From Yponomeuta sedellus (lineage: Eukaryota > Arthropoda > Insecta > Lepidoptera > Yponomeutidae): DNA of 64,000 bases. The notes beneath the pieces are model-generated. The model was not told the origin of the DNA. It made no database searches and was given only the letters and a program-made list of their open reading frames with translations. Both the position numbers and the translations under genes were made by a program. The DNA lies in NCBI GenBank assembly GCA_934045075.1, contig OW203724.1, positions 4,758,973 through 4,822,972 on the forward strand, given 5' to 3'. Positions 21,694 through 31,611 of the stretch are shown piece after piece (the first letter of the stretch is position 1; every line of letters starts with the position of its first letter).

Positions 21694-24004
21694 ATGGAAT
21701 TTGAAGTCACAGGTATGTATTATTAATTTACTTTACTATTTTGCCTTTTCCTTCTACATTTTTTTTTTAAATAGAGTGCTACGCCAACGTGGCATTTTTT
21801 ATGTATTTATGTCTGTATATTTTTTACGTTGAAGCTTTTACTTATGTTTGTACCTACTTGTACCATTCAATTTGGTATAGAAATATGGGTTACAATGTCT
21901 ACTACTAGGCCTCTCCAAATTTAGCTGCGTCATGCTGCGTCTGTAAGGTGCAGCCAGGTGCTACGCCGCGCGCCTGAACGCGTAGCAGGCGCGTAGCACT
22001 TGCTACGAAACATGTATCTATTTTGATCCGCTTTTAACGTATTTTTATTTTGTTTTAGGTACTAGTATTAAGTGTTCTTTCAAAAGAATGCTTGTACTAG
22101 ATACTTGGCTGTCTATTAAAGACAGCAAATCTGAACTGGAGCGTTGGCATCGAGTTTTTCGAGACCTAATACAATTGCTGCCTGATGTTGAGAATTACAT
22201 TGCTGATGACTTGGAAAAAAGAGTTACTAAAGTTTGTACAAGATTGGTAGCAATTTGGAAGCAAGTCACGCGCAACCATTCTCGCATGGTCTCTAAGTAC
22301 GGAGACTGGCTGAACGAAATTGAAGTTTGCGTTCTGCCAACTTGTGCAACAGTAGGGAGCCACAACACCCAACGGCCAGCAGCAGAAGCTTCGACAAGCA
22401 CCCAACAGCACCAGCACAGGAAGGACTTTGAGGAATGTAGCAAGAGATCAAAACGCCGCAGGCTTGCAGAGTTAAGTAAAGTAGACAGTTCTGCGATAAA
22501 TTCTTTGTTGGACGATTCTAGTCTATCTAACGCCGCTGCATCTTTAAATTTCAGCACTGACGAAGTCTTGTCTCTTATAAATGAGACAAAACTGACTAAA
22601 CATCAGTATCTTTTGGTGAAAGACTTCGTTAATGCAAAATCACCTAATGCATTACCATCTTATCAAAAAGTGTTAGAAGCTAAGAAGCGGTGCTATCCAT
22701 CGCAAGAGTTTATCACGGAATCATCTGCTGAAGTAGAATTACAATCATTGTTAGATCATACTGCTTGCCGGATACTAGAATCCCAAAAACCCGTTTTGAA
22801 TAATATTGACCCTAATAAAGAATTTGTTTTGATTGGAAAATGGGGTTTCGATGGGAGTACGGGGCACAGCGAATATAAACAGATTTTTGGAGATTCTGGT
22901 ATCGATGATGATGGCAGTATGTTTGTTACTTCATATTGTCCTCTTCAATTGGTTTGTAAGTCCAATACCTCCGACCCAGATCAAATAGTTTGGAAAAATC
23001 CGCGCCCTTCTTCCACCAGGTATTGTAAGCCTATTCGATTCCAATTTGCCAAAGAATCCAAAGACCTTTCTGTGCAAGAAGAAGCTTATTTCAAGACTAA
23101 AATTGATAGTTTACAACCGACTTCTTTCACTCACGGTGAATATGAAATAAAAGTGCAGCATTCTTTACAATTAACCATGGTTGATGGTAAAGTGTGCAGT
23201 GCTCTGAGCGATACATCTTGTAGTAGATGTTATATTTGTGGTTCAACTCCAAAAGAGATGAATGACATTGATAAATCGCTGAGCAAAACTGCAGATAGTG
23301 GTACCTATCAATTTGGACTATCTCCTCTTCACTCGTATATCCGATTCTTCGAATATTTAATTCACGTTTCTTATAGATTAGACATAAAGAAATGGCAGGT
23401 ACGTTCTTCAGACGAAAAAGCTCTTCTTGCACAAAAAAAACAACATGTGCAGCAACAGTTTAGGCAGAAACTTGGTCTAATAGTCGACAAACCGCGAAGT
23501 GGAGGAAGTGGCACATCTAACGACGGAAACACTGCCAGAAAGTTTTTTTCTAACTCAGCGGTTTCAGCGGAAATTACTGGATTAGATAAAATCCTTATTG
23601 ACAGATGTCATAATCTGCTGCAGTGTCTTTCGTCGGGATACAAAATTAATAACGCCACTTTTAAAGAGTATTCTCTAGAAACAGCACGTAAACTTGTTGC
23701 TACCTATCCATGGTACAACTTGCCATCGTCTGTACATAAGGTCCTCATTCATGGGTCGGAAGTAATTGAACACGCATTATTGTCAATAGGTGAGCTTTCG
23801 GAAGAGGCCGCCGAATCTTGCAATAAATTAATCAAACTCTTCAGGCGTGACAACACGAGGAAAATGTCTCGGGTTGTCACAAACACCGACTTGATACATA
23901 GACTTCTCCTTAATTCGGATCCTTATATTTCTAGTTTAAGAAGGTTACCACAGAAGAAGAAGTCTATTCTATCAAAAGAAGTATTAAATTTGTTGTCGGT
24001 TTAG
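21694..24004 (+). CDS. Transib/RAG1-like transposase, 654 aa, two exons
   Basis: Cut-and-paste DDE transposase; Transib enzymes are the relatives of the RAG1 core (family knowledge). Exon 1 is 21694-21712 (MEFEVT plus one base), intron 21713-22058, exon 2 22059-24004; the join is in frame (Gly codon G|GT) and adds 16 residues ahead of the Met at 22088. Spliced numbering: KWGFDGSTGHSEYK with Asp271 (RAG1 D600 position); VDGK with Asp382 (D708); CYICG with Cys397 and Cys400, like the RAG1 zinc CxxC; PWY about 557; HKVLIH with His566 and His571, like RAG1 HKTLAH; EAAESCNKLIKLFRR with Glu592 (E962). Asp-Asp spacing of 111 is close to RAG1's 108. The N-terminal ~140 residues are charged and Ser/Gln-rich and not recognised; a basic SKRRR run lies near 137-141. 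The C-terminus ends shortly after the catalytic Glu region. Without splicing, the upstream ATG meets TAA within 12 codons; the Met at 22088 is an alternative start. No lesion is visible. Confidence 0.88.
21713..22058 (+). other. Intron of the transposase gene (346 nt, phase 1)
   Basis: Donor G|GTATGT at 21713, acceptor TTTTGTTTTAG ending at 22058 after a T-rich tract. The interior contains a GC-rich palindromic patch (21930-22010, GTAGCAGGCGCGTAGCACTT) whose words also appear outside the element at 25115-25170. Confidence 0.75.
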
Positions 24005-24193
24005 GAAAAAATGTAAAAAATAAGATAGGTATTTATGTTATTTTTTACATAACTCCTATTATGTAAATATAATATTTTTTGTCCAATTGTGTGTTTGTAC
24101 TTAGATGTTAGTTAAGTATTTACTTTATTTGTAATATAAAATGTAAATAGTAAGGTTTAATAGTTATTAAGTTGCAAACCTTCTTTTAAGTGT

Positions 24194-24221
24194 AATAAAA
24201 ATGCATAATTTTGTAAATAAA
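24194..24221 (+). terminator. Polyadenylation signals
   Basis: AATAAA at 24194-24199 and again at 24216-24221, about 190-215 nt after the TAG stop (24002-24004), followed by T-rich sequence. Confidence 0.6.
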
Positions 24222-24316
24222 ATAAGCTTTTTAAGATTATTTTGTTTTTTTTTTATTGTGTTATGGCTTAAAGTATTACAAAACACCATAATAATAATAA
24301 TCAGCTATGACAACGA

Positions 24317-24374
24317 CAGTCATTATTATCGCGAAACCCTATGACCGCTACTCTTAGGGCGTGGAACCAGTGTG
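24317..24374 (-). repeat. Right terminal inverted repeat of the Transib
   Basis: Read inward on the minus strand: CACACTG (24374-24368), 22-nt spacer, GTCATAGG (24345-24338), 13-nt spacer, AATGACTG (24324-24317). Confidence 0.75.
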
Positions 24375-24379
24375 CACTG
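24375..24379. repeat. Right target-site duplication CACTG
   Basis: Perfect match to 21426-21430. Confidence 0.9.
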
Positions 24380-24678
24380 CTCACTGAACAGACATCTCTA
24401 CAACATGGGTCTAACCGACAGTCCGCTTTGCCAGGGATGCCTCAAAGAAGAGGAAACACCCGCCCACGTGACCATTCACTGCGAAGGCGTGGAAAAACGG
24501 ACCGCCATCATTGGGAAGCCGGGGTCCCTTCATGAAGCCTGCAGTGACATCGGAGCACTGCTGGCTTTCTGGAAAGAGATAGGCTGGCTGGAGTAAACTG
24601 ACAGCTCCACTACGTACAATGGCCCAATCATGAGGCTAAGTGCGGAAATCTCAGGTCTAACTAACTACTTCTCAGTTT

Positions 24679-24788
24679 CTCCACCAACCCGGACTTGGCT
24701 TTCGTGGTGAAGTACGGCCTAACCTTCCTGCGATGCAGGAAGAGACCCGTGCTCCAGCAGTGGGTACGTACAAAGGGTTGATATCATC
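24679..24788 (+). repeat. 5S-type SINE 3' fragment, copy 6, with 20-bp target duplication
   Basis: TCCACCAACCCGGACTTGGC to GGGTTGATATC. AATCGATTACTT(C/T)TGA(G/A)TTT occurs at 20654-20673 and 24789-24808, 18 of 20 identical. The left copy is displaced because the LINE landed exactly at the SINE's 5' junction. Confidence 0.7.
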
Positions 24789-25072
24789 AATCGATTACTT
24801 TTGAATTTCTAGGGTGCGGCCAGCGGCCTACTGCCACTTGACCCCTTCTTGTGTATCTGCTTTTAACTTTGACCGGTTTTGGCACAAATACTTATAATAA
24901 TTTTAAGATTTAATTACATAACTGACATACTTTACTTTATTAATGTTTTTTCATTACTTTACACAAATATCATATACTTTTTGATGAAAACAAAAAACCT
25001 AAATGTATCGGTTTTTATGTAAAAGTAATAAGAAAATATCGATATCAAAAATTGTAATCGATGTACATCACT

Positions 25073-25997
25073 AGATCCAACCTCGGACGGCCAGTCTCCT
25101 TTTGATGATTTATGCGCGTAGGCATTGCTACGCCGTAGCGCGTAGGCAAGTGCTGCGTCGTAGTATTGTTATCGTAGCACATTGTCCCCAAATGCTGAAT
25201 AGATCTTATTTGGAGAAACTAATACTACAAGAAGTACTTAGCCAAATAATTCGCATTTAATAACTTTGCAGGTACTAAGTTGACTGCAATAAAATACTAG
25301 TTACTAATAAGCCCACCTATTGTAAAATATTTACTTGGTGCTATATATAATTTTAATTATCGCCTCTTAGTAGTGAGTGAATCGGAATCTGCACTTTAGC
25401 TGCATGCATTGTCATCGCCTAGCGTTGGAACAATGCTCAGTCATCACTCAGAGTTTCATTACTGTAAAAATTAAGTTATTACAATATTTAAGATTATTTA
25501 ATAATGAAACTGGGAAAAACCTAAATATTGCAAGTACACTCTCGTCTTTAATGTTTTCAAAAATGTTTTATTTAAAAGTATTTCAGTGAGGCAAAATTTT
25601 TGCCAAGTTTTCTTAAATTTCCCTTTTTAAATTGTAAATTGTGAAGCGAATTAACCAAATTTATGCTTCGTAGACATAACATTACATAACCGTAACTTCA
25701 GACAGTTTGCTTCGTAATTATTGCATACTGCAAAATTCCATTCTTTTTGTAAATTGTTTGAAAACCGGAATATGGAAAATCTTCGCCGCTAGAATTATAA
25801 CCATTCTAGTTAAAATCTTAAAATTGTTTTTCTTAGTTCATCTAAAGCTGAAATTCTCAAGCCGTCTAAATTTTTCAACGCAGTAGAAAATAGGAAATGT
25901 TTTTATTAAGACTAAGCGTTTTGGCCAAGCACGGTAGTATTTAGGTATTGCGGCTTACCCCTCCGAAAAACAAAAGAGTTTATGAAATACACGATAT
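25073..25997. other. No gene seen
   Basis: 25110-25175 is a CG-rich patch of repeated GCGCGTAGGC/CGTAGCGCGTAGG words. The rest is AT-rich; a 70-codon frame at 25377 has no motif. Confidence 0.45.
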
Positions 25998-26062
25998 CGA
26001 TATCAAACCCTGTGTGTCCCCACTGCTATGGTACGGATCTCTTCTTGCATCGGAGGAAGGAG
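25998..26062 (-). repeat. 5S-type SINE 3' fragment, copy 7
   Basis: TGTGTCCCCACTGCTATGGT and GATCTCTTCTTGCATCGGAG: diverged reverse of the family end. Confidence 0.55.
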
Positions 26063-26093
26063 AAATATAATGTACAATTTAATATAATGACTA

Positions 26094-26335
26094 TCTCGTT
26101 GGCATAGCGTTATCGCGTCTGATGACCGATATGGTCGTGGGTTCGATTCCCACGGGGGGCCGCCGTATACTTGAACACACGGCCTTATACTGGGTATACC
26201 TATTTGAATATTAGTGATGTGCTTGCCTGGCTCCTAATTCTATTTTGGCACCAAGACAAGTGATTGTGTTGAGTTTTATTTTATTTTTCATTTGTCTTTA
26301 CAGAACACTAAGTGATAGGATGGCAGGAACAGGTA
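26094..26335 (+). repeat. tRNA-like SINE family I
   Basis: CTCGTTGGCATAGCG (A-box-like) and GTCGTGGGTTCGATTCCCAC (B-box) 44 bp apart, then an unrelated body with CACGGCCTTATACTGGGTAT. The tRNA fold is incomplete at the acceptor, so this is a SINE head rather than a tRNA gene. Confidence 0.55.
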
Positions 26336-27244
26336 TGTGGCTCGGGAATAAAAGCTAGCTGGTTCGAGCAGGTACAGTATCTAAAGCTGTCCATTGGGAA
26401 TATGCCCCCAGGCGTCTGCGGCCGGGATGTCAGTTCAATCGGTTTGCGGTCCCTGCGGGCGCGTTGTACTGTTAAACATTAATAAATTGTAAACGTGTGT
26501 GCAGATTTGTGGTTACTACACGGCTTAGTACTAACCAATGATAATCTTTATTAATGCCGCGGTAGCCTAACACTGAAAGGGACGAAAAATACCTCCCACT
26601 TAATTCTGCAGTAAGGTAAGGTCTTTAACTGAAAAATGTTACATCCAATCAGAAGAATTACTTAAACTGGATAAATCCACAACAATATCGACATATCTAA
26701 TTAAAATAATATTAATAAATAAAACTAAATATAATATTAAATGTGTAACGGTGCAAACCTCTTTACACCATGTTTTATATTTCTTTAATCCTGTCTATTA
26801 TTTTTAAAATTTAAAATTACGTCACCCACTTTTGAGATTTCCCTCAATTTTCAGCAATACTACTTCACATTTCGACTAGACCTGACAATTTTTACCTGCT
26901 TAGTTTTTACTTAGACTACTTAGCTATTCAGTTTTTATCCAGTTTTCTGTCATTTAAATAAAGTATTATACAATTATTAGTAATTAAAATTAAAATGAAA
27001 TCTTTGAACCAATTATTTAATATGAACTCAAAAATATTGATTATTACGCCCCGTCAAAACGCCTCATCCAAAACGCCCCGTGACATATCTGACCCAAAGG
27101 TTCCGATAGCGCTGGTAGCGTTAACACTCTGCACTGCTAAGGAAATCCTTTGCATCAAATATTCCTCAGAGCGGTAGTCGAAACCAGTGTACTGTACAGT
27201 TCTGCAGTCGAAGAAGTGACTTTTGAAACTAAGATTGGGCACAT
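26336..27244. other. No gene seen
   Basis: A GC-rich patch lies at 26408-26470; the rest is AT-rich. Opposed frames at 26995-27242 carry no motif. Confidence 0.4.
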
Positions 27245-27248
27245 TAAA

Positions 27249-27395
27249 AAAAAACGGTCAAGTGCGTGTCGGATTACGCGCAAAGTCGGGCCAGGCACAT
27301 ACATTGTTTTTGGCCCCACACTATGATACCTTGTGTCGTAGGAACCAGAAACAGCGACATCACAAACATGTAAACATCCGAGATCGTTTTTTTAA
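27249..27395 (-). repeat. Family M start followed by a headless SINE-B fragment
   Basis: AAACGGTCAAGTGCGTGTCG (family M) at 27253, then CACATACATTGTTTTTGGCC to CATGTAAACATCCGAGA, matching the 3' part of SINE-B at 17638-17740. Confidence 0.5.
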
Positions 27396-27513
27396 TACGA
27401 TTTATTGAATAAATGAAATGACGAAAAGCCCAAAGTTTAATGCATTACATTGTTTTTTTTCCATATTAATTGCGAAAACACTAAAATAGTGAACGAAACA
27501 TGGCACTAAACTA

Positions 27514-27587
27514 TAAGATAAGAATAAGATAAGATAAGAATATTCTTTATTGTCGCATATTATAGAACATGTAAAGATACAGAGTTA
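27514..27587 (-). repeat. LINE 3' tail with (TTATC)n
   Basis: ATAAGATAAGAATATTCTTT, ATTGTCGCATATTATAGAAC. Reverse of the 17094-17211 tail. Confidence 0.6.
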
Positions 27588-27830
27588 AAAACCTATTTAG
27601 AGGCTAAAAATTCCACCCATGCCGGGAGTTGAACCCGCGACCTCTTGCTATCCGTGCCAGCGCTCTTTCCAACTAAGCTAATGGGCGACTCACGGGCGAC
27701 GGGCGGCGTGAAATTTCGAACCTCTTTACAATATTCTCTGTATTACGTACAGGTAATACAGAGTTTTAGCCTCTAAATAGGTTTTTAAATTTGTCCTTAG
27801 CACGGGTTAATGCATTAAAAAATAATATAA
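27588..27830. repeat. SINE-A copy joined head-to-head with an inverted partial copy
   Basis: 27588-27746 is SINE-A on the minus strand. 27753-27830 is plus-strand 3' half (TTTTAGCCTCTAAATAGG, GTCCTTAGCACGGGTTAATG). The junction is a perfect 11-bp palindrome CTCTGTATTAC/GTAATACAGAG (27736-27763). Confidence 0.7.
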
Positions 27831-28690
27831 AGATACAGAGTGCAATTGGCGGCGAAAGTGTTTCCGAGATGGTCATCCCACCATCTCGGAAAGAGTATTT
27901 TTAATCTTCAATATCTGAGTGGAAAAGCCGTTTTTATTCTCTAGAGGATAAAGTAAATTGAATTTAGAACATCGTGTGCACTAAGTTTGTGAATTAAAAA
28001 AATATTACACTCAATTTAAATAACTGTAGCAACGTTACTTTAAAATTTTCTTAATTATACCTTAGTATTATTTTGTTATAATTTAAAGATTATTCTGTAA
28101 TACTTACCTGTCATAATGTAGTAATTAATACCTAAACTGAAATAAAAGTGTACCTATCTTGTGATTGTAAACGTTTTTTTTGCATTTAGTCATTTCCTCG
28201 CTGAGGTGGAATGAAAAGTTACGTGTTGCACTCGAGTGCAAAGATTTTTCACCTCGTGCTCTTTTGATTCCCTCGCTAACGCTCAGGATTCTAATTTTGA
28301 ATCACTCGCTGCGCTCGTGATTCAATTTTAAAATCATTCGCTTGCTCGGTCATCAAAATTGAACACGCGGTTAAAAAGCAACTTTGCACTCTTGTATAAC
28401 AAATAACTATTTCTCCCAAGTTACGGGTTGCAGGCCTGAATGGTTCTACGTAGTACAATATTGTCTCTAGCTGCGTCCTTTATCTCGACCCGATCCGATT
28501 ACAAGAGACTAACTCACCACATTAATGAAGCAGCAATAAACGGTTATCTGAACGTACAATGGTAATTTGATTTATAAATTAATTTTATTTGTGAGGTTGT
28601 TATTAATCAGAAGAAACGATGAATATAATATCTGAATAAACTACAGTCCACTTTTGTTTTTTTCTCGCTAATGCTGTATCAAGCCACTGG
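27831..28690. other. No gene; palindromic CTCG-rich repeat segment
   Basis: 27853-27890 holds a hairpin (CCGAGATGGTCATCCCACCATCTCGG). 28196-28400 carries ATTCCCTCGCTAACGC- and TCACTCGCTGCGCTCGTGAT-type words of a common insect interspersed repeat. Confidence 0.45.
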
Positions 28691-28850
28691 TATAGATAGA
28701 GAGATAGAGAACACTTTATTGCACATCCAGAAAAAATAATACAACCATGATTTCTTAAATCTAAGTAATGTTATACAATTGGCGGTCTTATCGCTAAGAG
28801 GAATCTCTTCCAAACAACCTTTTGATGGAGTGGATTGCATGAAGAATATA
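28691..28850 (-). repeat. LINE 3' tail
   Basis: TAGAGAGATAGAGAACACTT, then CAATTGGCGGTCTTATCGCT and TCTCTTCCAAACAACC: reverse of the 18134-18258 tail. Confidence 0.65.
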
Positions 28851-29675
28851 GCCGGTACGTGCATGTACATAAATAATTAAGCAAAAGAGTGCGAGAATAA
28901 ATTACCGTATACCTTAATGTCCTGCAATGTTCTATGGCAGTTTTACCATTAAAACTTTCTCTTTTTTATCGAATCCCTTACATATTTTGGGATCGACTGA
29001 CTCCTAAACAAACGATTTCCTTCAAATAATTCTACTATAACTTCGACTAGACGGCTGCCTCGGTCAGCTATCATAAAGAAGTATCATTACCAACCATACT
29101 AATTATATTTCGCATTCCAATGTATACCGAGCTTAACATCTGAGCGTAGATGTTTTCACGGGGCCCAATAAACGCAGTTGTGCAACAAAACAAAACAATT
29201 GACACTCGGCTACAAACTATTCCTCGCACTATTGCCCGGACAAAAATTTATGACTTTTGTTTTACCGGCGCGGCGAGTTCGCGCGAAGCGTTTACTTTTT
29301 CGTTGTCTAACTGGAAATAAATGCTGCTCATAAATTCATTATTTATCGTTCGTGAGCTCTCTCAAATACAATGCTTATATCGCCGTTGGACTTTGGGGTT
29401 CCGTGCCTCAAAAGGACAAAACGAAGCCCACCTAGAATCGCATTGTTTATTCGCCTATTTGGTTAGTCTCTCAACAATAGAAAACAATTGCTATTTTTGT
29501 ATTTTCACGACTGAGGAGGATATCATTGACAATCACTGTCAATGGGCAAAGTGTTATAGATCATGCAGCTTTCTTATCGTGGGCAATCAATGTCGGGGGG
29601 CAATAACAGTCGGACTTCCTGACACCTAAATGACGTCTTTTTACTTCTCTATGTTCAATTATTCCATTCGTTAGA
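28851..29675. other. No gene seen
   Basis: The 102-codon frame at 29321-29629 has no recognisable domain; the surrounding DNA is AT-rich. Confidence 0.4.
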
Positions 29676-29948
29676 CGCAGATCATCCGACGTCAGTTGCA
29701 GGTCGGGCAACATCAGTGGCGGTGAGAATATTTTTTTTATAAGTTAATTTCCACTTCTAAGCACGATTAAATTCTGATTACTCTTCACTAAGTATATCGG
29801 CAGTTTCGATGCGATCCGGCACGTCGTTCGTAAATAAAAACCAAACATACGTTTGTACGGGAATTGCTTCTTCACTGGCCGCCATAAACGCGCAGATCGT
29901 GCGACGTCAGTTGCAGGCCGGGCGATGTCAGTGGCGGGGAGAATAATT
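29676..29948 (+). repeat. Pair of ~60-bp direct repeats 209 bp apart
   Basis: CGACGTCAGTTGCAGG(T/C)CGG and AT(C/G)TCAGTGGCGG(T/G)GAGAAT occur at about 29689-29731 and 29898-29943, preceded in both by ACGC(GC)AGATC. Confidence 0.6.
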
Positions 29949-30189
29949 CGAGTGACGCGTTCGCCGCCCTCTGAATCGGTCGGTGTTCGCGCTGCAACAC
30001 TGATTAAATTTTCAGGTGAAACCTCCTACTCAGAATCTATTTTTTATTAAATTTTAAACGGGCGATCCCTCTTACAGTTTAATAGGCTGGGATCCCAGAA
30101 GGGAAAGGAACCACTGACAAACTACGAACGACGAAGTTGGACGACGATTCAGGTGGACAGATCAAACATGTCTTGTCCAAATTGTACGC

Positions 30190-30325
30190 TGACTGTTTAA
30201 TATTCTAAACATCAAGGCCGACTGGAAGAAATTTCTCTGGAAATAGGTCCGTCTCTGCTCATAACGTGAGACAATCTTGTGGTTTTAAATGCTATATTTT
30301 GTGCAATAAAGTGTAACAAACAAAC
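30190..30325 (+). repeat. CR1-like LINE 3' end with short (AACA)n tail
   Basis: GGCCGACTGGAAGAAATTTC, GGAAATAGGTCCGTCTCTGC, TTTTGTGCAATAAAGTGTAA, then CAAACAAAC. Same end as the minus-strand LINE at 50889-53641. Confidence 0.6.
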
Positions 30326-30694
30326 TTGATATCTTGTAGTGTGTTTCATCGTTATGTATCACATGTATGTACGCGCTGTGTGTCCCATCGCAGACGGGTC
30401 GAACGTTTATTTTTTATTGAAAATATCCGAGTGGTTCTTGAGTAGAGCCTCATAGTCCGGATGCCGCGGAACGCGCCGAAAAACTTTAATTCCGCGATTG
30501 CTCAGGCTGCATATCTGAATTAAATTGCTAAGAATGACTAGCAAGCGTTTCCTGTTTGGAATTCCCACGACTTGTTTGCGTTAGTTTTATAATTGAAATC
30601 GTATTGATTATTGCTATTAAGAAAGACATTGTAAAAGAATCTGGGCCTATGTCATATAGTAACTCGTATACAGATTGTTAATTATATTATTCTT
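30326..30694. other. No gene seen
   Basis: Mixed composition, with a GC-richer patch at 30430-30500. Confidence 0.4.
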
Positions 30695-30842
30695 AATACA
30701 CTAACCCGTGTTTTAATATACAGAATAATAGGACAATTTTAAAAACCAATTTAGAGGCCAAAGATTCCACCCATGCCGGGATTCGAACCCGCGACCTCAG
30801 GCTATCCGTGCCAGCGCTTTTTCCAACTGAGCTAATGGATGG
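30695..30842 (-). repeat. SINE-A, 5'-truncated
   Basis: CACTAACCCGTGTTTTAATA, AACCAATTTAGAGGCCAAAG, CATGCCGGGATTCGAACCCG and AGCTAATGGATG on the plus strand. A ~15-bp insertion lies inside the ACCCGTG...GGACAAT block. Confidence 0.65.
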
Positions 30843-30987
30843 GCTAATATTGTAAATGTTAATAATAACATTTAGAAAGGAAGAAAGGCATTTATCATAA
30901 CAAAACACACTGCAGAAACAAAATAATGAGGTAAATGAAAGTACTACTACTTTAAGAAGTGATATGACATAAAAGGTAAGTTCAAAG

Positions 30988-31132
30988 CCTACGGGCCAGT
31001 TTCTAAACTAAGAATTTCGCTAAGTAGTTAACTGTAGTGCTGTCTCATCGAATTTCTCAGAAAATAGCGCGACAGAATCTTACTTAAGTATTTACTTAGT
31101 GAAATTCACAATTCAAAAATCCGCTCTAAATC
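30988..31132. mobile_element. MITE family H, full-length copy
   Basis: Left GGGCCAGTTTCTAAACTAAG; right, read in reverse, GAGCGGATTTTTGAATTGTG. Interior GCTAAGTAGTTAACTG / AAGTATTTACTTAGTG. Confidence 0.6.
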
Positions 31133-31611
31133 AAGTAAAATATCAAGAACGTTGATGTTTTCAGAGTGGGAAATAAGGAAATCGTAGCGGAAAAAATAAA
31201 CACGGGCCGGATTATGATGAAGCAAAATAAAAGTGTGGTCTGCGCGCCTGCCAGGGGCGCCCAGCCAGCGCGGTAGGTATTATTCGGCGTGTTTGTAAAA
31301 ACACACAAGAGAATAAAATGACCGCGAATCCCTGAAAAACATCCAATTTAATTTCCCCTGGAGCCGTGTTGTATTTGTCGTGCGGACGAAGCGCACGCGC
31401 CGCTTCCGCTCTCAGTTTTATTGAACGTTATTCATGGCCGGATTGTACGGAGCTGCAACAATGATAACATCTGTGCAAATTGAAGGAACGTTACAATGTT
31501 TTCGCGCTTATCCCGTAGCCGAGCTCAGAACGATGGTAAAATTGTGGTGAATATTTGCGGTGGAAAGCGTAGTCTTACGCCATCTGACTTCTCGCCCATA
31601 CTTTGCGGTGT
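31133..31611. other. No gene seen
   Basis: CpG-rich patches at 31220-31280 and 31380-31440. Could hold regulatory DNA, but nothing specific is recognised. Confidence 0.4.

Larger units (their letters stand above)
21431..24374 (+). mobile_element. Transib (RAG1-like) DNA transposon, apparently intact, 2,944 bp
   Basis: Ends: left CACGGTGGTACC, right (read in reverse) CACACTGGTTCC. Both fit CACNNTGG, the heptamer-like start of Transib ends and of RAG recombination signals (family knowledge). Two further blocks are shared: GTCATAGG and AATGACTG. The blocks lie at 20-27 and 39-46 from the left end but at 30-37 and 51-58 from the right end. Inside are a TATA box, a one-intron transposase gene and poly(A) signals, so it carries all parts expected of an autonomous copy. 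No stop or frameshift is seen. Confidence 0.85.
20674..24666 (+). pseudogene. LINE ORF2 3' end with RNase H, interrupted by the Transib
   Basis: Reads in pieces: 20729-20995 (VRVYTDGSKTETGTGAG, first RNase H Asp), then after a TAA at 20996 AECIGITRAIALF (Glu), ISDS (Asp), then 21096-21428 (TLQWIKGHSGSLGNDAADEL, last His/Asp) up to AVAILTGHC. It resumes at 24380 with SLNRHLYNMG and the Cys-Cys-His-Cys knuckle CQGCLKEEETPAHVTIHCEG, ending GWLE at 24593. The pieces join in frame when the Transib and one CACTG are removed. The 3' end is a (TAAC)n stub at 24658-24666. ACTTCTGAGTTT (20662-20673) and ACTTCTCAGTTT (24667-24678) are its target duplication. Stops, frameshifts and an internal deletion show it was dead or dying. 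RNase H suggests an I/R1/LOA-type clade; not resolved. Confidence 0.75.
20586..25072. mobile_element. hAT-like repeat split by nested insertions (outermost layer)
   Basis: The left end CAGTGATGTGAATCGG at 20586 and the right end, read in reverse from 25073, AGTGATGTACATCGATTACA look like diverged terminal inverted repeats, with CGGTT and ATCGATTAC subterminal words on both sides. hAT elements often begin CAGTG and carry 8-bp duplications, but no clear 8-bp duplication is visible here. All of 20674-24788 is later insertion. Confidence 0.35.

Noticed and set aside
22088..22090. Met at 22088 as the sole start of the Transib transposase
   Set aside because: Possible, but an in-frame upstream exon with good splice sites, a TATA box and a 5' UTR makes the spliced start more likely.
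20586..25072. Firm hAT call for the outer repeat
   Set aside because: Ends are only loosely similar and no 8-bp duplication was found; kept at low confidence.
26094..26165. tRNA gene
   Set aside because: A and B boxes are present but the acceptor does not pair; a SINE head is more likely.
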